Shown: positions 17,443 through 25,640, counted from the stretch's first letter. The stretch is DNA of 43,419 nucleotides from Bacillota bacterium (GCA_023415915.1 JAEZIZ010000082.1:1-43419), one strand, 5' to 3'. Translations and numbers: made by a program. The notes: generated by a model not told the origin, from the sequence alone.

Positions 17443-18225
17443 TTAATAAATACTCATTATAGAATTGGCGCCTTTGTCCTGACGGGAGAAAAAGACCACG
17501 GCTCTTCCGTTGTACCTGTATTCGAGCTCATAAGCCGCGTTTATCGGCGTTTCTATCCATGTCTGGCGGAAGCTTGTTTTGCCGAGTTTATCCTGTATCT
17601 GCGCAAAATCCATTCCCGACCTGGCGCCGCCGATCTCTATTTTTTCGCCGCAGTATATACGCGCCACTTTACCGTCTTTGTTAAAAGCCGCCGTAAAACC
17701 CTGTTCGCTGTAAAGATAAGCTTTCATATAGCCGTTATAGTCGACAGATACTTTGCTGTAACCGCTTCCGAATTTATCTTCCAATTCTTGCGCGGTCATG
17801 TCTATCGAATCAAATATGTCTTTTATAATAGAGGTTTCAGGCGCCGTTATCACAGCTATACCGTCTTCTTGCGCAGAACGCTCATAAGACGCAATGGATT
17901 CGACGGACAAGGGATTGCTTGTATCGAGTTCGCCGCCCATAGCGACAAATATGTTGCCTTCATTTGAATCGACATAGTATTCGGCTGCCATCCTGTTGGG
18001 AAAAACGACCTGTATGAAGTAGTATCTTAAGTTATCCACTACCTTGTCCAAGTCCGGATACGAGTTTATATCTACATCGCCCGAACTGCTGCTGACCGAC
18101 TCAATTTTTTGTATGGCCTGTTCCCTGGTAATGTTTGCGCTGCTTTCGCTGGGGTCCGGCGAACCACACGCACAAAACAATACGGCAATAACAACCGACA
18201 GAAACAAAACCGATATTGCTTTCAT
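17443..18225 (-). CDS. putative lipoprotein, possibly DUF4309-like
   Basis: A 260-residue secreted lipoprotein of unknown function. The start at 18225 is chosen because GGGAGA lies just upstream and the signal peptide then begins at Met1 (hydrophobic run to LFCAC, lipid cysteine at about residue 20); an earlier in-frame ATG at 18303 would bury the signal. The mature protein has a serine-rich linker, a domain around residues 50-140 and a C-terminal part (GMDFAQIQDKLGKTS, then a strand pair ending in AVVFFS) reminiscent of DUF4309, where a lipoprotein reports on a parameter-like fold. That link is weak. It is monocistronic on the minus strand. Confidence 0.78.
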   Translation of the reverse strand: MKAISVLFLSVVIAVLFCACGSPDPSESSANITREQAIQKIESVSSSSGDVDINSYPDLDKVVDNLRYYFIQVVFPNRMAAEYYVDSNEGNIFVAMGGELDTSNPLSVESIASYERSAQEDGIAVITAPETSIIKDIFDSIDMTAQELEDKFGSGYSKVSVDYNGYMKAYLYSEQGFTAAFNKDGKVARIYCGEKIEIGGARSGMDFAQIQDKLGKTSFRQTWIETPINAAYELEYRYNGRAVVFFSRQDKGANSIMSIY

Positions 18226-18391
18226 AGCAATCTCCCTTTTGGTGAACTGTAATAAACTATAAATACAGGTATCAATTATACTACCAAGGTACAGCATAAA
18301 CAAGCCGTATTCAAATACGGGCCGACATGGTTTTTACGCTGACGCGCGCGGCGGAGTTTACATATATAAGTTTAGCAAAGATGAATGGCGC

Positions 18392-18964
18392 TTATTCGCG
18401 AAATACCACCGTTTGGTTATCCATGCTTTCTATTATAGCGAGGCTTTTAAGATTATATCCGGCTTTACGAAGCTTGTCGCCGCCGCCTTGGAAACCTTTT
18501 TCAATTACCACGCCTATACCGGCGACGGTAGCGCCAGCCTGAGCGCTGATGTCAAGAAGCCCTAGCTGCGCCTTGCCGGTGGCAAGTATATCGTCTATAA
18601 TCAATATTCTGTCGTCGGGGCCCAAAAAACGCTTTTCAAGAATGACGGTATAATCTTTGCCGCGGGTATAGCTGGTGACTGTTGTTGTGTAAACGTCGCC
18701 GTCTATGTTCTTGCTTTCGGATTTTTTTGCAAAAACTATAGGCACGCCGAAATGCTGGGCGGTGACGCAGGCTATTGCTATGCCGCTCGCTTCAATAGTG
18801 ATTATCTTTGTAATGTTTTCACCACCGAACAGGCGCTTGAATTCCTTGCCTATCTCTCCTAAAAGCTCAATATCGACCTGATGGTTTATAAAGCTGTCCA
18901 CTTTTATGATGTGGCCGCCCTTTACCCTGCCGTCCCTTAAAATGCGTTCTTTCAAAAGCTCCAT
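18392..18964 (-). CDS. xpt: xanthine phosphoribosyltransferase
   Basis: Purine salvage enzyme converting xanthine and PRPP to XMP. The 190-residue protein opens with MELLKERILRDGRVKGG, has the EASGIAIA segment and the PRPP-binding motif ILIIDDILATGKA near residue 120, all as in Bacillus Xpt (194 residues). In Bacillus this gene sits behind a guanine riboswitch; here the leader upstream of 18964 is short and I see no purine-riboswitch elements. A TATAAT-like -10 (minus strand) is at 18997-19002 but the -35 is poor. Confidence 0.92.
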   Translation of the reverse strand: MELLKERILRDGRVKGGHIIKVDSFINHQVDIELLGEIGKEFKRLFGGENITKIITIEASGIAIACVTAQHFGVPIVFAKKSESKNIDGDVYTTTVTSYTRGKDYTVILEKRFLGPDDRILIIDDILATGKAQLGLLDISAQAGATVAGIGVVIEKGFQGGGDKLRKAGYNLKSLAIIESMDNQTVVFRE

Positions 18965-19119
18965 TAGAGAATCCTCATTCGAAGTGTATTTGTACTATTA
19001 TAACCGCAGCAACTGATCTTTGGAAGAATAAACACGAAATTAGTTTTGTTGTTTTGTCATTTTGTTCGGAAATTTTCCGCATTTTAAGGACATAATAAAA
19101 TAAAAAGGGGGCAAAAAGC

Positions 19120-19458
19120 ATGCAGACACTCGTTTGCGAGGCTGCGGACTGCATATACAACGACAGCCGCAGATGCAGCGCCAACGTTATACAGGTAAAT
19201 TATACGCGACAGGATACGTACTGCGATACGTACACCAAGGGAGACTCGTTTGTGGCGGACCAGGCCGGAAAGATGCCGCACATTGGGGAAAGCGCGCAGG
19301 ACGCTGAGTTCGGCGCGGACATTGACGCGCCGCGCATTTCCTGCACGGCAGCCACTTGCGTTTACAACAAGGCGTTCCGCTGCAAAGCGCGGGGCGTGGA
19401 GATAGACGACCCGCACGACTCCAACGTGTGCAACTGCAATACATACAGGCCGAAATAA
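19120..19458 (+). CDS. DUF1540 domain-containing protein (two copies)
   Basis: A 112-residue cysteine-rich protein with two DUF1540 units, at about residues 4-41 and 72-110. Each has the pattern C-x4-C-x-Y-N, a following Cys-x-A and a final Cys near the end (VCEAADCIYN, later SCTAATCVYN). DUF1540 proteins are small, probably metal-binding, common in spore-forming Clostridia; their role is unknown. A clear AGGGGG site precedes the ATG at 19120. It is convergent with the zinc-ribbon gene and shares its terminator. Confidence 0.85.
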   Translation: MQTLVCEAADCIYNDSRRCSANVIQVNYTRQDTYCDTYTKGDSFVADQAGKMPHIGESAQDAEFGADIDAPRISCTAATCVYNKAFRCKARGVEIDDPHDSNVCNCNTYRPK

Positions 19459-19514
19459 CGGGCGCGATAAACATAAACATCCTAAAAAGTATGACTTTTT
19501 TAGTACCCCGTATC

Positions 19515-19547
19515 AAAAAAACTCCCGATAAACAAACCGGGAGCTCT
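19515..19547 (-). terminator. intrinsic terminator, shared by convergent genes
   Basis: Stem CTCCCG/CGGGAG with a 10-base loop; on the minus strand it is followed by seven T, a textbook terminator for the zinc-ribbon gene. On the plus strand the tail CTCTTTGTT gives a weaker terminator for the DUF1540 gene. Confidence 0.88.
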
Positions 19548-19562
19548 TTGTTACGCGAAAAT

Positions 19563-19859
19563 TCATAATGCCGAGCCGCAGTTCTGGCAAAACGCCGAAT
19601 CCGGAGAATACGGAGCCCCGCACTTCGGGCAGGCGTTGGGCGCGGGCGGCGGCATATACGCAGGCGCGGCGGGGGCGGCGGGAGCGGCCATGCGCATCAG
19701 CGTATCGTTTATTTTCGCCAAAGCGGCTTTCTGACGGAACAGAGCTACTATAGCGAGAATTGCCAACAGCAGCATCACTGCGGCAAAAGCACATATTACT
19801 ATTATTGTCGTCGTGTCAAGACCCATTGTATAAATACCGTTTAAGATTTCCTCAGCCAT
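19563..19859 (-). CDS. zinc-ribbon membrane protein
   Basis: A 98-residue protein with one N-terminal membrane span (residues about 17-42), a short coiled linker, an Ala/Pro-rich hinge and a C-terminal zinc ribbon (CPKCGAPYSPDSAFCQNCG, four cysteines as two CxxC pairs). The start at 19859 follows GGGAGG; an earlier in-frame ATG at 19925 lies upstream of the promoter-to-start region and is rejected. Function unknown; such proteins often act as small membrane sensors or scaffolds. It has its own promoter at 19897-19925. Confidence 0.8.
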   Translation of the reverse strand: MAEEILNGIYTMGLDTTTIIVICAFAAVMLLLAILAIVALFRQKAALAKINDTLMRMAAPAAPAAPAYMPPPAPNACPKCGAPYSPDSAFCQNCGSAL

Positions 19860-19896
19860 AACGAACCTCCCTGCAATACATGAGTTTAATAACATT

Positions 19897-19925
19897 ACTA
19901 TACACATGTTGCCAGCTAAAAGCAA
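19897..19925 (-). promoter_or_regulatory. promoter of the zinc-ribbon gene
   Basis: Minus strand TTGCTT, 17-base spacer, TATAGT, about 40 bases upstream of the ATG at 19859. Confidence 0.6.
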
Positions 19926-19969
19926 TATTTAACGGCAAAACCTCAAGTTTTGTGGAGTTTGCGGGTAAA

Positions 19970-20002
19970 GAGGAAAACCACAGCGTTAGCTGTGGCTTCC
20001 TC
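19970..20002. other. long imperfect hairpin
   Basis: Inner stem CCACAGC/GCTGTGG with loop GTTA, extended by GAGGAA/TTCCTC across a small bulge. On the minus strand only TTT follows. It could terminate the riboswitch transcript or be a remnant of a small palindromic element. Confidence 0.5.
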
Positions 20003-20194
20003 CGCCTTTTCGGCATAAAACTTATATGCAGGGGATGGTTTATTCTTCAAGTAACATGCGTATGTTTCTATAAACCATATTGCTATTTTTAGTGTGAATC
20101 TGGGTGGCAGCTTTGGTGTAAATGGTGCTGCAAACTGCATCCCCTTTATATAAACCCTGCGGATCAGGGCTTAGGCGCAAAATAAAAACTTCTA

Positions 20195-20290
20195 TGTTCG
20201 GCAGCCGGGCTGTCCTGTCCTGCTAATGCGCCGGATTTAGACCCCTTAGCTTTGCGCCCCCGGTTTTCGCCGGGTTTGCCGTTATCGCTA
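20195..20290 (-). ncRNA. cyclic-di-GMP-I riboswitch (GEMM-I)
   Basis: Read on the minus strand the segment contains, in order, GGCAAACC, a short stem capped by GCGAAAAC-type loop, GGGCGCAAAGC, GGGGTCTAAA, a variable stem, and CAGCCCGGCTGCCGA. These are the conserved blocks of the class I c-di-GMP aptamer, with the GNRA-like loop and its receptor in the right places. A TATAAT about 25 bases upstream gives a promoter. Downstream, TTTTGCGCC (20182-20174) can pair with the aptamer's GGCGCAAAG (20258-20250), a plausible expression platform. No protein gene of known c-di-GMP function follows. Confidence 0.88.
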
Positions 20291-20312
20291 TAAAAGCTTT
20301 TTACTTGATAAT

Positions 20313-20340
20313 ATTATACCACCAACCAAAAAAATTGAAA
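20313..20340 (-). promoter_or_regulatory. promoter for the riboswitch transcript
   Basis: Minus strand TATAAT at 20318-20313 with a weak TTTCAA 16 bases upstream. Transcription would begin just ahead of the aptamer. Confidence 0.5.
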
Positions 20341-20406
20341 CATTATTTTCAAAAAAGTCTAATTTAATTTTTAATGGGTAATATTATATTAGACGGACTT
20401 AAAGTA

Positions 20407-20436
20407 TTGACAACAGTATTGAGCAGATTATATAAT
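20407..20436 (+). promoter_or_regulatory. sigma-A promoter of rho
   Basis: TTGACA, 18-base spacer, TATAAT; leaves a leader of about 125 nt before the TTG start at 20568, in which no known regulatory fold was recognised. Confidence 0.75.
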
Positions 20437-20567
20437 TACTTAAGTCTATGGCGGAATTTCTTTAAGTGCGTTTTTCCCTGATCTGCTTGAATATACTGGA
20501 AAGCGTTTTTATTGTTCAAAAGAGTTCAATTTATATATTTATATAACTTTAAGGAGAGATAGTTCAA

Positions 20568-22073
20568 TTGGATATCAGTTTGTTGAAAGAAAAAAGCCTT
20601 ATGGATTTGCGGGAAATCGCAAAAATGGCCGGAATTAAATCTGTCACAAAATACAGAAAAGGCGAGCTTCTCGACATGCTTTACGACCTTGACAGAAAGG
20701 CGCGCATGCGTCAGGAAGAAGAGGAAGAGGAATCAAACATACCGGCATATCAGCAGGATATAATCGAGCAGCGCGAGGAGGAAGAGGCCGAGGCATACGA
20801 TTCCGGCGAGGAATATGAGGAACCTGAGAGGGAGCAAAAGGGCGAGGACAAGAAGATTATAGAGTACGTTTTGGGCAACGACGCAGTAAACGAGCTGCTG
20901 AATAAAGGCGACTGCGGCGACGCTATGGGAATACTCGAAGTGCTGCCCGAAGGGTACGGATTTCTGCGCAGCGAAAACTATCTGCCCGGCAATAAGGACG
21001 TATACGTCTCTATGGCGCAGATAAGGAAATTCAATTTAAAGACGGGGGACAAGATAAAGGGCAAGACGCGTCCGGCAAAAGAGGCTGAAAAGCTCAACGC
21101 CCTTCTTTATATTGAGCAGGTAAACGACGATTCGGTGGATAAGTGCCTTAAAAGAAGGCCGTTTGAGGAGCTTACGCCCATACACCCGGAAAAGAGGTTC
21201 ACGCTGGAGCGCCCCGACTCTTCGAAAGACCTGGCAATACGCCTTATCGACCTAATAGCGCCTATAGGCAAGGGGCAAAGGGGACTTGTGGTCTCCCCGC
21301 CCAAGGCCGGCAAGACGATACTGCTTAAAAAGATAGCCAACAGTATAACCGCGAATTATCCCGATGTGCACCTTATAGTGCTGCTGATAGACGAGCGGCC
21401 GGAAGAGGTTACCGACATGCAGCGCTCCACGTCGGGCGAGGTCGTGTATTCCACTTTTGACGAGAAGCCGGAAAACCATACCAGAGTTTCCGAAATGGTA
21501 ATAGAGAGGGCAAAACGCCTTGTCGAGCAGGGCAAGGACGTCGTCGTGCTGCTCGACAGTATTACGAGGCTCGCAAGGGCCTATAACCTAATTATACCGC
21601 CCACGGGCAGGACGCTCTCGGGCGGACTTGACCCGGGCTCGCTTTATAAGCCGAAGCGCTTCTTCGGAGCCGCGAGGAACATAGAGTTCGGCGGAAGCCT
21701 GACGATAATAGCCACCGCGCTGGTAGACACCGGGTCGAGGATGGACGAGATAATTTACGAGGAGTTCAAGGGCACGGGCAACATGGAGATACACCTCGAC
21801 CGCCGCCTGTCCGAGAAGCGTATATTCCCCGCTATCGACCTTAATAAATCGAGCACGAGGCGCGAAGAGCTGCTGCTTTCCAAGAAAGAACTGGACGGCA
21901 TCTGGACGATAAGAAAGGTGATGGCAAACGGCAACACCGCCGACGTTACGGAACAGCTTATATCCATGCTCGCAAAGACTGCGACAAACGCGGACTTCTT
22001 CGAGAGGCTCAAGAGCTGGATAAGCGTCTGGGATAAGGAAGGGTACAATTTCGCGCCAAAACAGAGGTTTTAA
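20568..22073 (+). CDS. rho: transcription termination factor Rho
   Basis: Hexameric RNA-dependent ATPase that ends transcription. The 501-residue protein has the Rho N-terminal helical domain (residues 1-45), a strongly acidic linker at about 49-96 (runs of Glu) not present in the short Rho proteins, the cold-shock-like RNA-binding domain (GILEVLPEGYGFLR, from 121), Walker A SPPKAGKT at 243-250, Walker B VVVLLDSITR and the Q-loop/R-loop region LSGGLDPGSLYKPKR. The start is TTG at 20568, 11 bases after AAGGAG. It is followed after eight bases by the acyltransferase-fusion gene, so the two are probably cotranscribed. Confidence 0.96.
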   Translation: MDISLLKEKSLMDLREIAKMAGIKSVTKYRKGELLDMLYDLDRKARMRQEEEEEESNIPAYQQDIIEQREEEEAEAYDSGEEYEEPEREQKGEDKKIIEYVLGNDAVNELLNKGDCGDAMGILEVLPEGYGFLRSENYLPGNKDVYVSMAQIRKFNLKTGDKIKGKTRPAKEAEKLNALLYIEQVNDDSVDKCLKRRPFEELTPIHPEKRFTLERPDSSKDLAIRLIDLIAPIGKGQRGLVVSPPKAGKTILLKKIANSITANYPDVHLIVLLIDERPEEVTDMQRSTSGEVVYSTFDEKPENHTRVSEMVIERAKRLVEQGKDVVVLLDSITRLARAYNLIIPPTGRTLSGGLDPGSLYKPKRFFGAARNIEFGGSLTIIATALVDTGSRMDEIIYEEFKGTGNMEIHLDRRLSEKRIFPAIDLNKSSTRREELLLSKKELDGIWTIRKVMANGNTADVTEQLISMLAKTATNADFFERLKSWISVWDKEGYNFAPKQRF

Positions 22074-22081
22074 TTAGGTAA

Positions 22082-24091
22082 ATGAACATACCTGACAGAA
22101 AACAGTTGTACAATAAGGTCGTTTATGTGTACTTCTGTTTTTTTTCGATGTTTACAGCCCAGCGGTTTTCAATGACAATAACTTACGGAGCGGCATTATT
22201 CTTTTCGCTTTCCGCGTTTTCGAGGATACTGGGATTTTCGCTGCGTACAGCGTTCGACCCGCGCTGGCTCCGCTTTGTCAAAACGGCGATAGCCGTATTC
22301 TTTGTGATTTGCACTGTATATATAATTGTGCTTTATCCGTTCCTGTTCAGGTATCAGCAGACGGCTTACGCGATAGGCATAATAGTGCTGCCGTTTTTGG
22401 AGCGCGCGGCCGAGAACATGCTGCTGCGCAGTAAGGCAAAAACCAAAGAGCTCGAAAAAGCGGATATTGCAAAAATCATACTCCCTATTGAGCTCGCATT
22501 CACGGCGGCCGTGGGGCTTATATCTCTTATTGCCGGCTTGGGGGCGTTTACTCTCGTTTTGGCGTCTATGGTTTTGGGAATGGCTTTCAACTTCTTCCGC
22601 CAGTATATATACCGCGACTTTGAGGACGAATACCCAAGGCCTGCGGGCAGCATTCAGGCGAGAAGCGCGAAGCTTTACGACGGCATGGTGATGACGTCGG
22701 GCGCGGCGCTCAACATATTTGCGTTTACGTATATACTTTTCATAATGCTCTCTATACCGCACAACTTTTTTCTGGACTTCTATGTGGTATTTGGAGGGCT
22801 TGCGCTGGTGTTTACCTCCATTTACATCGCGACATACAGGGTGGTAAACGCTCCGCTGATACAGAAGATAGGCAAAAACGCCGCGTTCGTGCTGGGGACG
22901 GCTGTTTCGATATTCGCAGTATACGTGTTCCGCGACAGTTGGTTCCAGGGCGTGCTGGCCATATCGGTACAGACTGTTTTGCTTTTGTTCGGAATCGTGC
23001 TGCAGATGACGGCAACATTGGGGCTTAAAGAAGACGTACTGCTCGTTTTAAAGCTCGCAGACCCGGATGTGGACGAGAACGCTTTGGGGCAGCGTACCGC
23101 GCGGCTCGAGGTATGGACTTCACTGTTATCCGAGGCAATATTCCTGCTCGTGCTTCTGGTCATAATAACCAACCCGCTGTTTTATATGATGGACGTAGGA
23201 GATTATATAGAATACGCTCCGTATGTAGGCAGCAGTATCGCGGTAATACCAACGTTCTTTCTTTTTATGTCACTGATATATTCGATGAAGCAGCCGCTGA
23301 CAAAAAAATTCGGCAGAAGGCTTAAAGCTTACGAGAAGATAACTATGGAAGGCAAGCAGAATCCCGACATGGAAAAGCGGCTGAAAAACGTGCTTATCAA
23401 AAGGTACAAGAAGCGCATAGGCGTGCATATCATACGCGCTTTTTTAAAAGGCATAATGTTCCATACCGTGACGGGAAAAGAGCATGTAAAAGATCTGCCG
23501 GGTGTGTTCGTGTTCAATCACGGCGAGGTATACGGGCCGATAGCGGCGGTCGTGTTTATGCCGTACGATATACGGCCGTGGATACTCAACAAGATGATAG
23601 ACAAAAACGAGATTACAAAGCATATATACGACGGCACGTTCGGTAAAATAAAATGGCTGCCCGCGTTTTTCAAAAAGTTCATCGCGAAAGCGCTCAGCCC
23701 CGTTATAATATGGGGGCTGCATTCGTTCGACCCGATACCCGTTTACAGGGGAGCAACCAGAAATGTAATAAAGACGTTTACGCTGTCGGTGGAGTGTCTT
23801 AACTCGGGCGACAGCATACTGCTGTTCCCCGAGAATCCGGAGGAGAATTACGGCGACAGGATAAACGAGTTCTATTCGGGATTCGCGAGCCTTGGACGCA
23901 TGTATTACAGGGCCGCAAAGAAATGCGTCACGTTTTACCCGGTGTACGCGAGCAAACAGACACGGGCGCTGCGCATAGGGGAAGGGGTTACGTACGACCC
24001 GAAAGGAAAAGACGAGAGGGAAAGAATAGTCAAAACGCTCAAAGAAAGAATGGTCGAGTTAAAAGAGCTCGATGAAAAGTTAATTAAATAG
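22082..24091 (+). CDS. polytopic membrane protein fused to a PlsC-like acyltransferase domain
   Basis: A 669-residue protein. Residues 1-405 hold about ten to twelve hydrophobic segments in a transporter-like arrangement; residues 460-650 look like a phospholipid acyltransferase (PlsC) domain: VFNHGEVYG at 478-485 for motif I, IPVYRG near 552-557 for motif II, and LLFPEN at 580-585 for motif III. The canonical motif I is H-x4-D; here the histidine (480) is kept but the aspartate position is Gly485. So it may be an atypical acyltransferase or an inactive binder. Membrane-PlsC fusions are known in lysophospholipid flipping and remodelling (Aas/LplT-like), which is the nearest analogy. It directly follows rho. 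Function is inferred only. Confidence 0.82.
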   Translation: MNIPDRKQLYNKVVYVYFCFFSMFTAQRFSMTITYGAALFFSLSAFSRILGFSLRTAFDPRWLRFVKTAIAVFFVICTVYIIVLYPFLFRYQQTAYAIGIIVLPFLERAAENMLLRSKAKTKELEKADIAKIILPIELAFTAAVGLISLIAGLGAFTLVLASMVLGMAFNFFRQYIYRDFEDEYPRPAGSIQARSAKLYDGMVMTSGAALNIFAFTYILFIMLSIPHNFFLDFYVVFGGLALVFTSIYIATYRVVNAPLIQKIGKNAAFVLGTAVSIFAVYVFRDSWFQGVLAISVQTVLLLFGIVLQMTATLGLKEDVLLVLKLADPDVDENALGQRTARLEVWTSLLSEAIFLLVLLVIITNPLFYMMDVGDYIEYAPYVGSSIAVIPTFFLFMSLIYSMKQPLTKKFGRRLKAYEKITMEGKQNPDMEKRLKNVLIKRYKKRIGVHIIRAFLKGIMFHTVTGKEHVKDLPGVFVFNHGEVYGPIAAVVFMPYDIRPWILNKMIDKNEITKHIYDGTFGKIKWLPAFFKKFIAKALSPVIIWGLHSFDPIPVYRGATRNVIKTFTLSVECLNSGDSILLFPENPEENYGDRINEFYSGFASLGRMYYRAAKKCVTFYPVYASKQTRALRIGEGVTYDPKGKDERERIVKTLKERMVELKELDEKLIK

Positions 24092-24106
24092 CTTTAGTGT
24101 TCCGTA

Positions 24107-24135
24107 TTGTTTATTGCGCGGATAAAACGTATAAT
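24107..24135 (+). promoter_or_regulatory. promoter of the rubredoxin-like gene
   Basis: TTGTTT, 17-base spacer, TATAAT, about 33 bases before the ATG at 24169. Confidence 0.65.
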
Positions 24136-24168
24136 ATCAATAATCATTAATAAAAGGAGGGCCGTAAA

Positions 24169-24498
24169 ATGTTATGGAAGTGTTCGATATGCGGTATGAC
24201 AGTAGAGGGCGACAGCCCGCCGAATGAATGCCCGAAATGCGGAGCCCCGGCGGAGAGACTAGAAAGGCTATCTGAAGAGGACGCGGAAAAGATATACAAA
24301 TCCGACCGCACGAATGATTTGCATATGGAGATAGCGCAGCTCGCCGCAAAGATAATAGAGCTCGCTAAAGAAGGAATAGCGATAAATCTTGACCCTCCCT
24401 GCGTTTCTGTGTTTACAAAGGCAAAGGACGAGGCCTGGATAATCAAACAGAGGAGCAAGGCGGAAGTAGCAGGCCATATGGGCAGAGGAAAATGGTAA
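24169..24498 (+). CDS. rubredoxin-like domain protein
   Basis: A 109-residue protein. Residues 1-35 form a rubredoxin-like knuckle pair (WKCSICGMTVEG and NECPKCGAP) as in the C-terminal domain of rubrerythrins, expected to bind one iron or zinc. The remaining 70 residues are mostly helical, with DLHMEIAQLAAKIIELAKEGIAINL, followed by a short tail. The diiron four-helix part of rubrerythrin is absent. It may be a small electron carrier in oxidative-stress defence. A near-perfect AAAGGAGGG ribosome site precedes the start; it is monocistronic with its own promoter and terminator. Confidence 0.83.
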   Translation: MLWKCSICGMTVEGDSPPNECPKCGAPAERLERLSEEDAEKIYKSDRTNDLHMEIAQLAAKIIELAKEGIAINLDPPCVSVFTKAKDEAWIIKQRSKAEVAGHMGRGKW

Positions 24499-24526
24499 TT
24501 TTCAAAGGTTAAACTTAATAAGCTAT

Positions 24527-24552
24527 TTAAAGCCGGGGTATCCCGGCTTTAA
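24527..24552. terminator. bidirectional intrinsic terminator
   Basis: Stem AAAGCCGGG/CCCGGCTTT with a 4-base loop between the convergent rubredoxin-like and YigZ genes. Confidence 0.85.
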
Positions 24553-24569
24553 TACTGTATAAGAACAAT

Positions 24570-25187
24570 TCAAACGATTTGCCGCTCTACAAGCCTTCGC
24601 TCCACGAACACGGGATGAACCTTTCCCAGAGAAACGCTGTTAATATATTCGAGAAACGCTTCTTCACGTCCTTCGTTTACGCATATGTCGGCGGATACTT
24701 GTTCGCCGTACCTGATATTTTCTGCTGTATAACCGGAAGCGGAGATGCTTTTTTCGGCTTTTACCCACACGTTGTACGGGAACGCGCATGCATACACACT
24801 GCAGGGTATAAGCTCTACCCTTTGCGCCGCTCCCAGCGTATCGGCGGCGCTTTTTGTGTACGCGCGCACCAGTCCACCCGCGCCGAGCAGCGTGCCGCCA
24901 AAATAGCGCGTGCATATAACAAGCACGTCGGTGAGCATCGAGCGCTTTATAACCTCCAGCATGGGAAGTCCGGCCGTGCCTTGAGGCTCGCCGTCGTCCG
25001 AATAGCGCAATATGCCGTTTTCCAGCACATAAGCAAAGCAGTTGTGCGTCGCGTTATAGTGCTGTTTCTTGCGTTTCTCGATTTCCGACTGCGCCTCGGG
25101 TTCGCTCCCGACTCTTAAAGCAAGGCCTATAAACCTGGATTTCTTGACTTCGAAGCTTGTTTCGGCAGCGCCTTTTATTGTGATCAT
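24570..25187 (-). CDS. yigZ: YigZ/IMPACT family protein
   Basis: A 205-residue member of the UPF0029/IMPACT family, related to eukaryotic IMPACT regulators of GCN2. Signatures are the N-terminal SRFIGLALRV, the HNCFAYVLENG segment, SDDGEPQGTAGLPML and RYFGGTLLGAGGLVRAY. The C-terminal half is the small DUF1949-like fold. The molecular role in bacteria is not firmly known. Its ATG overlaps the TGA of the acetyltransferase gene by four bases, so the two are translationally coupled. Confidence 0.92.
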   Translation of the reverse strand: MITIKGAAETSFEVKKSRFIGLALRVGSEPEAQSEIEKRKKQHYNATHNCFAYVLENGILRYSDDGEPQGTAGLPMLEVIKRSMLTDVLVICTRYFGGTLLGAGGLVRAYTKSAADTLGAAQRVELIPCSVYACAFPYNVWVKAEKSISASGYTAENIRYGEQVSADICVNEGREEAFLEYINSVSLGKVHPVFVERRLVERQIV

Positions 25188-25621
25188 GACTTATCAGAGG
25201 AAGAGTATCGCATAATTATTGCCCTCGGCTTAAATCCGAGCGAGTTCCAGAACGCCTTGCCGCGCTCGTTCCAGTCGAATACGTCAAGGTCAATTTCGCT
25301 GATCTCGAGGGCATCAAGCAGCAGCCGGAAAGCTGCTTTGCCGTACCCTTTCAGGCGCTGCCCGCGGCAGATATAGAAGTGACGGAGGTAATAAGGCTTG
25401 CGGAAAGGGTCGACGAGCGCATAGCCGGCTGGGCAGCCTTCCGCGCTGAAAAAATAGGCAAGCTCTCCGCGGCCAAGTAGCCTTGACATCTCTTGGCGGT
25501 AATCGTCTTCCGTACGCTTTACGTCGGATCTCTCGTCTTCTGCGAGCTCACAGAAAAGCCGGGAGAGCAGCTCTATGTCGGAGCACCGCTCTATTGTCAA
25601 CCTGTCGTATATATCCGGCAA
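25184..25621 (-). CDS. GNAT family N-acetyltransferase
   Basis: A 145-residue acetyltransferase. The acetyl-CoA pyrophosphate loop is RGQRLKGYGKAAF near residue 87, after strand beta-4 in YLRHFYI, and the C-terminal part has the WNERGKAFWNSLGFK pattern of motif B. The start is a TTG at 25621, eight bases after AGGAG; no ATG fits. Substrate unknown. It heads a two-gene operon with yigZ. Confidence 0.83.
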   Translation of the reverse strand: MPDIYDRLTIERCSDIELLSRLFCELAEDERSDVKRTEDDYRQEMSRLLGRGELAYFFSAEGCPAGYALVDPFRKPYYLRHFYICRGQRLKGYGKAAFRLLLDALEISEIDLDVFDWNERGKAFWNSLGFKPRAIIMRYSSSDKS

Positions 25622-25640
25622 CCAAATCGCTCCTAAAACA

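Larger units (their letters stand above)
19860..20567. other. 708-bp intergenic region with riboswitch, hairpins and rho promoter
   Basis: No convincing protein gene. From left to right: zinc-ribbon promoter, a strong hairpin at 19970-20002, a low-confidence 65-codon frame on the minus strand (20140 to 19943), the cyclic-di-GMP-I riboswitch and its promoter on the minus strand, then the rho promoter and a leader of about 125 nt on the plus strand. Confidence 0.6.

Noticed and set aside
18965..19119. Possible purine riboswitch upstream of xpt
   Set aside because: Searched because Bacillus xpt has one; the conserved loop and junction sequences are not present.
19943..20140. 65-codon minus-strand frame as an annotated gene
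   Set aside because: No proper ribosome-site spacing and an internal hairpin; kept only as an observation.
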